From Loktanella sp. Alg231-35 (GTDB lineage Bacteria > Pseudomonadota > Alphaproteobacteria > Rhodobacterales > Rhodobacteraceae): DNA of 64,000 nucleotides. A model generated the notes under the pieces. It worked only from the letters and a program-made list of their open reading frames with translations. It was not told the DNA's origin and did not search any database. A program made the position numbers and the translations under genes. The stretch covers positions 248,001 to 312,000 of the forward strand of contig NZ_FREV01000005.1 of NCBI RefSeq assembly GCF_900143545.1, read 5' to 3'. Shown in pieces: positions 61,663 to 64,000 of the stretch (the stretch's first letter is position 1; the number at the start of each line of letters is the position of its first letter).

Positions 61663-62526
61663 TTAGTGAGCAGACGGCCGCAGTTGCTCACGTCGGAATA
61701 TGTAGATGGATGACCCGATGATGATGCAAGCTCCGAGAATCGTATAGCTGTCGGGTCGTTCATTGAAGAGAACAAACCCCAAGACGGCTGCGTAAATCAA
61801 TTTGCTGTACTCGATATTGCCGACAACGCTTGCTTCCCCAAGCCGCAAAGCAAGAACACCGACCCACTGCCCCAATGTTGCGAGAACACCCATCGCAAGC
61901 AGGAAAACCCACCCAAAGAAATCCGGTGTTACCCATAGCCACATCAATGGGATGCCCGCCAGAGCACCGACAAACACAGATTGATACACCAGTAAGGTTG
62001 CTGTGGATTCAGTCTGCGAGAGTTTCCGAACCGAAGTTACTGCGACCGCTGCACCTGCCGCACCAAGCAAGGGGATAAGAGTATTAACGTCGATTAGGCC
62101 TTCTACGCCCGGACGCATCACCACGATCACACCGATGAAGCCGACAATGACTGCTCCAATCCTGTGCGCTCCGACTGGTTCCTTCAGGAAAACCAATGCC
62201 AAGAGTGCAACAAACAACACCTGTGCGAACCCAAGCGTGGTTGCCATAGATAAAGGAAGAACAGAAACGGCCCAAATTCCGCAGGATAGTGCTGTGAATG
62301 CACCGATCAAACGCGCTGCATGTATGCCCGGTCGCTGAGTCTTTAGGCTCTCGGGGAACGATTTTGATATGTCAGGCAGCGAAGACAGGAAGACGACCAT
62401 CTGCCTGAAAAAAAGGATTTGCAGAACATGGTAGTCAACCACAGCCATCTTCGCCATTGCGATCACCACTGCAAAAAGCGCGGCAGCGAGTAGCGCCCAG
62501 AGAATTCCTTTGGTGTTGTCTGACAT
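61663..62526 (-). CDS. EamA/DMT-family permease
   Basis: A 287-residue drug/metabolite transporter with about ten helices in two EamA repeats: GILWALLAAALFAVVIAMAKM, LIGAFTALSCGIWAVSVLPL, and GAVIVGFIGVIVVMRPGVEGLI, then the second half ALAGIPLMWLWVTPDFFG and AAVLGFVLFNERPDSYTILGACIIIGSSIYIF. Substrate unknown. Chosen ATG at 62526 (MSDNTKGILW). Divergent from the ribbon-helix-helix gene, 81 bp apart. Confidence 0.92.
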   Translation of the reverse strand: MSDNTKGILWALLAAALFAVVIAMAKMAVVDYHVLQILFFRQMVVFLSSLPDISKSFPESLKTQRPGIHAARLIGAFTALSCGIWAVSVLPLSMATTLGFAQVLFVALLALVFLKEPVGAHRIGAVIVGFIGVIVVMRPGVEGLIDVNTLIPLLGAAGAAVAVTSVRKLSQTESTATLLVYQSVFVGALAGIPLMWLWVTPDFFGWVFLLAMGVLATLGQWVGVLALRLGEASVVGNIEYSKLIYAAVLGFVLFNERPDSYTILGACIIIGSSIYIFRREQLRPSAH

Positions 62527-62558
62527 GAAGACGGCCCTTGAATTAGGTAAGGTGCGCC

Positions 62559-62574
62559 GGTACCAAAGTACCAA
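62559..62574. promoter_or_regulatory. Tandem 8-bp repeat, candidate autoregulatory operator
   Basis: GGTACCAA (62559-62566) and AGTACCAA (62567-62574) differ at one position. Also forms GGTAC-CAAA-GTACC. It lies 33 bp before the ribbon-helix-helix gene and 32 bp from the DMT gene start, as expected for RHH operators. Confidence 0.45.
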
Positions 62575-62607
62575 TTCGATGTAAAGGCCAACAATTGGAG
62601 TCAAAAA

Positions 62608-62865
62608 ATGACCAAATCCACGAAAAAGGTCGAGCGAGTTCAAACGGGGGTTCGAATTGAAAAGCGCGTGCTCAAGGTGCTCAAATCCATCGCGGCTCGC
62701 AACGAAATGGGTCTGGGTGATCTGATTGAAGGGGTCGTGCTGCATAGCTTTGAAGGCAAACCACCCTTTGACGCTGAGACAATGGATTTTATTTCTCAGA
62801 TGAGAACGGCTTACAACTTAGAGCTTACAGCGGAGGATAGTCATTTGCTGTCCGAGGAAGAATGA
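62608..62865 (+). CDS. Ribbon-helix-helix DNA-binding protein
   Basis: An 85-residue protein. Residues 10-50 (VQTGVRIEKRVLKVLKSIAARNEMGLGDLIEGVVLHSFEG) match an Arc/MetJ ribbon-helix-helix: a beta-strand, then two helices. The rest is acidic. Probable repressor of itself and of the LysE gene 1 nt downstream, and maybe of the divergent DMT gene. No toxin gene is adjacent, so a toxin-antitoxin role is unlikely. The region is richer in A/T than its surroundings. Confidence 0.82.
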   Translation: MTKSTKKVERVQTGVRIEKRVLKVLKSIAARNEMGLGDLIEGVVLHSFEGKPPFDAETMDFISQMRTAYNLELTAEDSHLLSEEE

Positions 62866-62866
62866 G

Positions 62867-63481
62867 ATGTTTGATTGGAGTTTTGTCGTATTTGTAGGCG
62901 CACTTAGTATCGCCGCATTTTCGCCCGGACCCGGTCTTGCCGCGTTGGTCGCAACGGTCCTTGCAAATGGTGCGCGCAAGTCTGTTTGGTTTTGCGTTGG
63001 TATCGTTTTTGGTGATCTGATTTGGCTCGCCCTATCACTCAGTGGGTTAGCCATGATCGCGCAACAGATGCCGTTTGTGTTTTCTGTCATCAAGTGGGCA
63101 GGCGTAATCTATCTGGTCTATCTGGCAATTGGTTTGTGGATGAACACGAAAGATGCTGCTCAAATTTCAACAAGATCAAGGGAACGAGGTGCATTCGCAC
63201 GGGTTTTATCTGGGCTTTCGATTACAATGGGCAATCCTAAGGCCATGCTATTCTATCTGGCGCTGTTGCCGAGCATTGTGACGCCCGAAAGCTTGGATGC
63301 TCAAATGGTGGCGGCTTTGTCTGTGGCTGTGATCATTGTCCTCGGCACCGTGTTGGCGGTTTACCTATATGCCGCTGATAAAGCGAGGAGTGCGATGACC
63401 AGCAGTCAGTCGATCAAAACCTTTAACCGCATTACAGGGACAGCTTTGGGCGGTGCTGCGGCCTGGATCGCCACCAGATAG
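62867..63481 (+). CDS. LysE family translocator
   Basis: A 204-residue exporter with about six helices: FVVFVGALSIAAFSPGPGLAALVATVLANG (PGPG motif), GIVFGDLIWLALSLSGLAMI, and GLSITMGNPKAMLFYLALLP, plus a C-terminal helix pair. Exports amino acids or related small molecules. Its ATG follows the RHH stop by 1 nt; they form one operon. Confidence 0.93.
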   Translation: MFDWSFVVFVGALSIAAFSPGPGLAALVATVLANGARKSVWFCVGIVFGDLIWLALSLSGLAMIAQQMPFVFSVIKWAGVIYLVYLAIGLWMNTKDAAQISTRSRERGAFARVLSGLSITMGNPKAMLFYLALLPSIVTPESLDAQMVAALSVAVIIVLGTVLAVYLYAADKARSAMTSSQSIKTFNRITGTALGGAAAWIATR

Positions 63482-63568
63482 CTGACATTCGTGCGTCACG
63501 CAGCATTCGGGCATGATGGATTCAAACCAACCATTCCCACCACAGTACACGCGCGCAAACCGCTGTAA

Positions 63569-63961
63569 CTACTCCTCCGCCTCAAATTCCAACGCCACCC
63601 CATTGATGCAATACCGTAACCCTGTCGGCTGTGGCCCATCAGGGAAAACATGTCCCAGATGCGCCTCGCAGCGGTTACAATGCACCTCGGTCCGTTTCAT
63701 GAAAAAACTGCGGTCCACGGTTTCGCCGACTTGTTCGGCATCGACAGGCTGATAGAAAGACGGCCATCCGGTGCCGCTTTCGAACTTTGCCCCTTGATCG
63801 AATAAGGGTGCACCACAGCACACACACATGTAAGTGCCTGGTTCCTTTGGGAAATCCTCATGCGTGCCGGCCCGTTCGGTCCCATGTTTGCGCGTGACCT
63901 TATAGGCCATATCGGAAAGCTGCGCGCGCCATTCGGCATCTGTTTTGATGATCTTATCCAT
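63569..63961 (-). CDS. msrB: Peptide-methionine (R)-S-oxide reductase
   Basis: A 130-residue repair enzyme for methionine-R-sulfoxide. Zinc cysteines: C46/C49 (YMCVCCGAPLF) and the CNRC pair (about 94-97). Catalytic Cys in RYCINGVALEF (about 117). GTGWPSFYQPV and HCNRCEAHLGHVFPDGPQPTGLRYC are typical. Monocistronic; its promoter runs to the right edge. Confidence 0.96.
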   Translation of the reverse strand: MDKIIKTDAEWRAQLSDMAYKVTRKHGTERAGTHEDFPKEPGTYMCVCCGAPLFDQGAKFESGTGWPSFYQPVDAEQVGETVDRSFFMKRTEVHCNRCEAHLGHVFPDGPQPTGLRYCINGVALEFEAEE

Positions 63962-64000
63962 GGGTCGTGGTGTCCTTTCTAAGTGCTCTATCCAGAAATA

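Noticed and set aside
62608..63481. Toxin-antitoxin reading of the RHH gene
   Set aside because: The downstream gene is a LysE exporter with clear membrane helices.
1..64000. CRISPR array, insertion sequence, prophage or integrase
   Set aside because: I saw no regular repeat-spacer pattern, transposase motif or integrase in reading both strands.

Overview
This 64 kb window looks like an ordinary chromosomal segment of an alphaproteobacterium, most likely Rhodobacteraceae (Roseobacter group). The signs are an Entner-Doudoroff pair (edd-eda), a TRAP transporter with a Tat-exported binding protein, a single-cysteine DksA, a type-2 Hint-domain protein, a two-domain dCTP deaminase, and the order DUF177-rpmF-plsX-fabH-ihfA-merR. 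I see no complete insertion sequence, prophage, rRNA operon or CRISPR array. One tRNA gene, tRNA-Pro(GGG), is present.

Layout: 1-5.7 kb holds the end of a class I fructose-bisphosphate aldolase, a large exported protein, pgk, two overlapping cyclophilins and a DUF3179 protein. 5.8-9.6 kb is a minus-strand operon: Rieske oxygenase, small protein, nucleoside hydrolase, SelO. 9.9-12.8 kb holds an EF-hand protein and the acetolactate synthase operon, preceded by a leader peptide and terminator typical of attenuation. 12.9-16.1 kb has a membrane protein, a YghU-type GST-fold enzyme and an unusual LysM/solute-binding fusion. 16.1-23 kb is a two-component system divergent from a TRAP operon (dctP-dctQ-dctM). 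23-28.6 kb has bpt, an RDD protein, DUF2852, a YbaK/ProX-type deacylase and glnE. 28.6-31.2 kb is edd-eda behind a perfect LacI-type palindrome.

31.3-40 kb holds a lipoprotein with a CtrA-like box upstream, an rRNA methyltransferase, a PIN protein, an M48 protease, a DUF1127 protein and a cluster spanning a VWA protein and a MoxR ATPase. 40-46.2 kb has dksA, an FAD monooxygenase with a doubtful start, a PepSY membrane gene broken by one in-frame stop, xthA, a decayed gene fragment and a Hint-domain protein. 46.4-56.8 kb is housekeeping (IscA type, dgt, antiporter, argS, SPOR, nagZ, scpA, scpB, dCTP deaminase). 56.8-61.5 kb holds tRNA-Pro, merR, ihfA, fabH, plsX, rpmF, DUF177 and bamE. 61.6-64 kb holds a DMT permease, a ribbon-helix-helix/LysE pair and msrB.

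The most interesting non-genic signals are the ilv leader attenuator (12671-12770), two near-identical 19-bp palindromes before the DUF2852 gene (24908-24984), the edd palindrome (31203-31216), a TTAA-N7-TTAA box (31299-31313) and a tandem 8-bp repeat before the ribbon-helix-helix gene (62559-62574). I did not find a clear new defence or biosynthetic system. The best candidates for undescribed function are the Rieske/nucleosidase/SelO operon and the LysM/solute-binding fusion.
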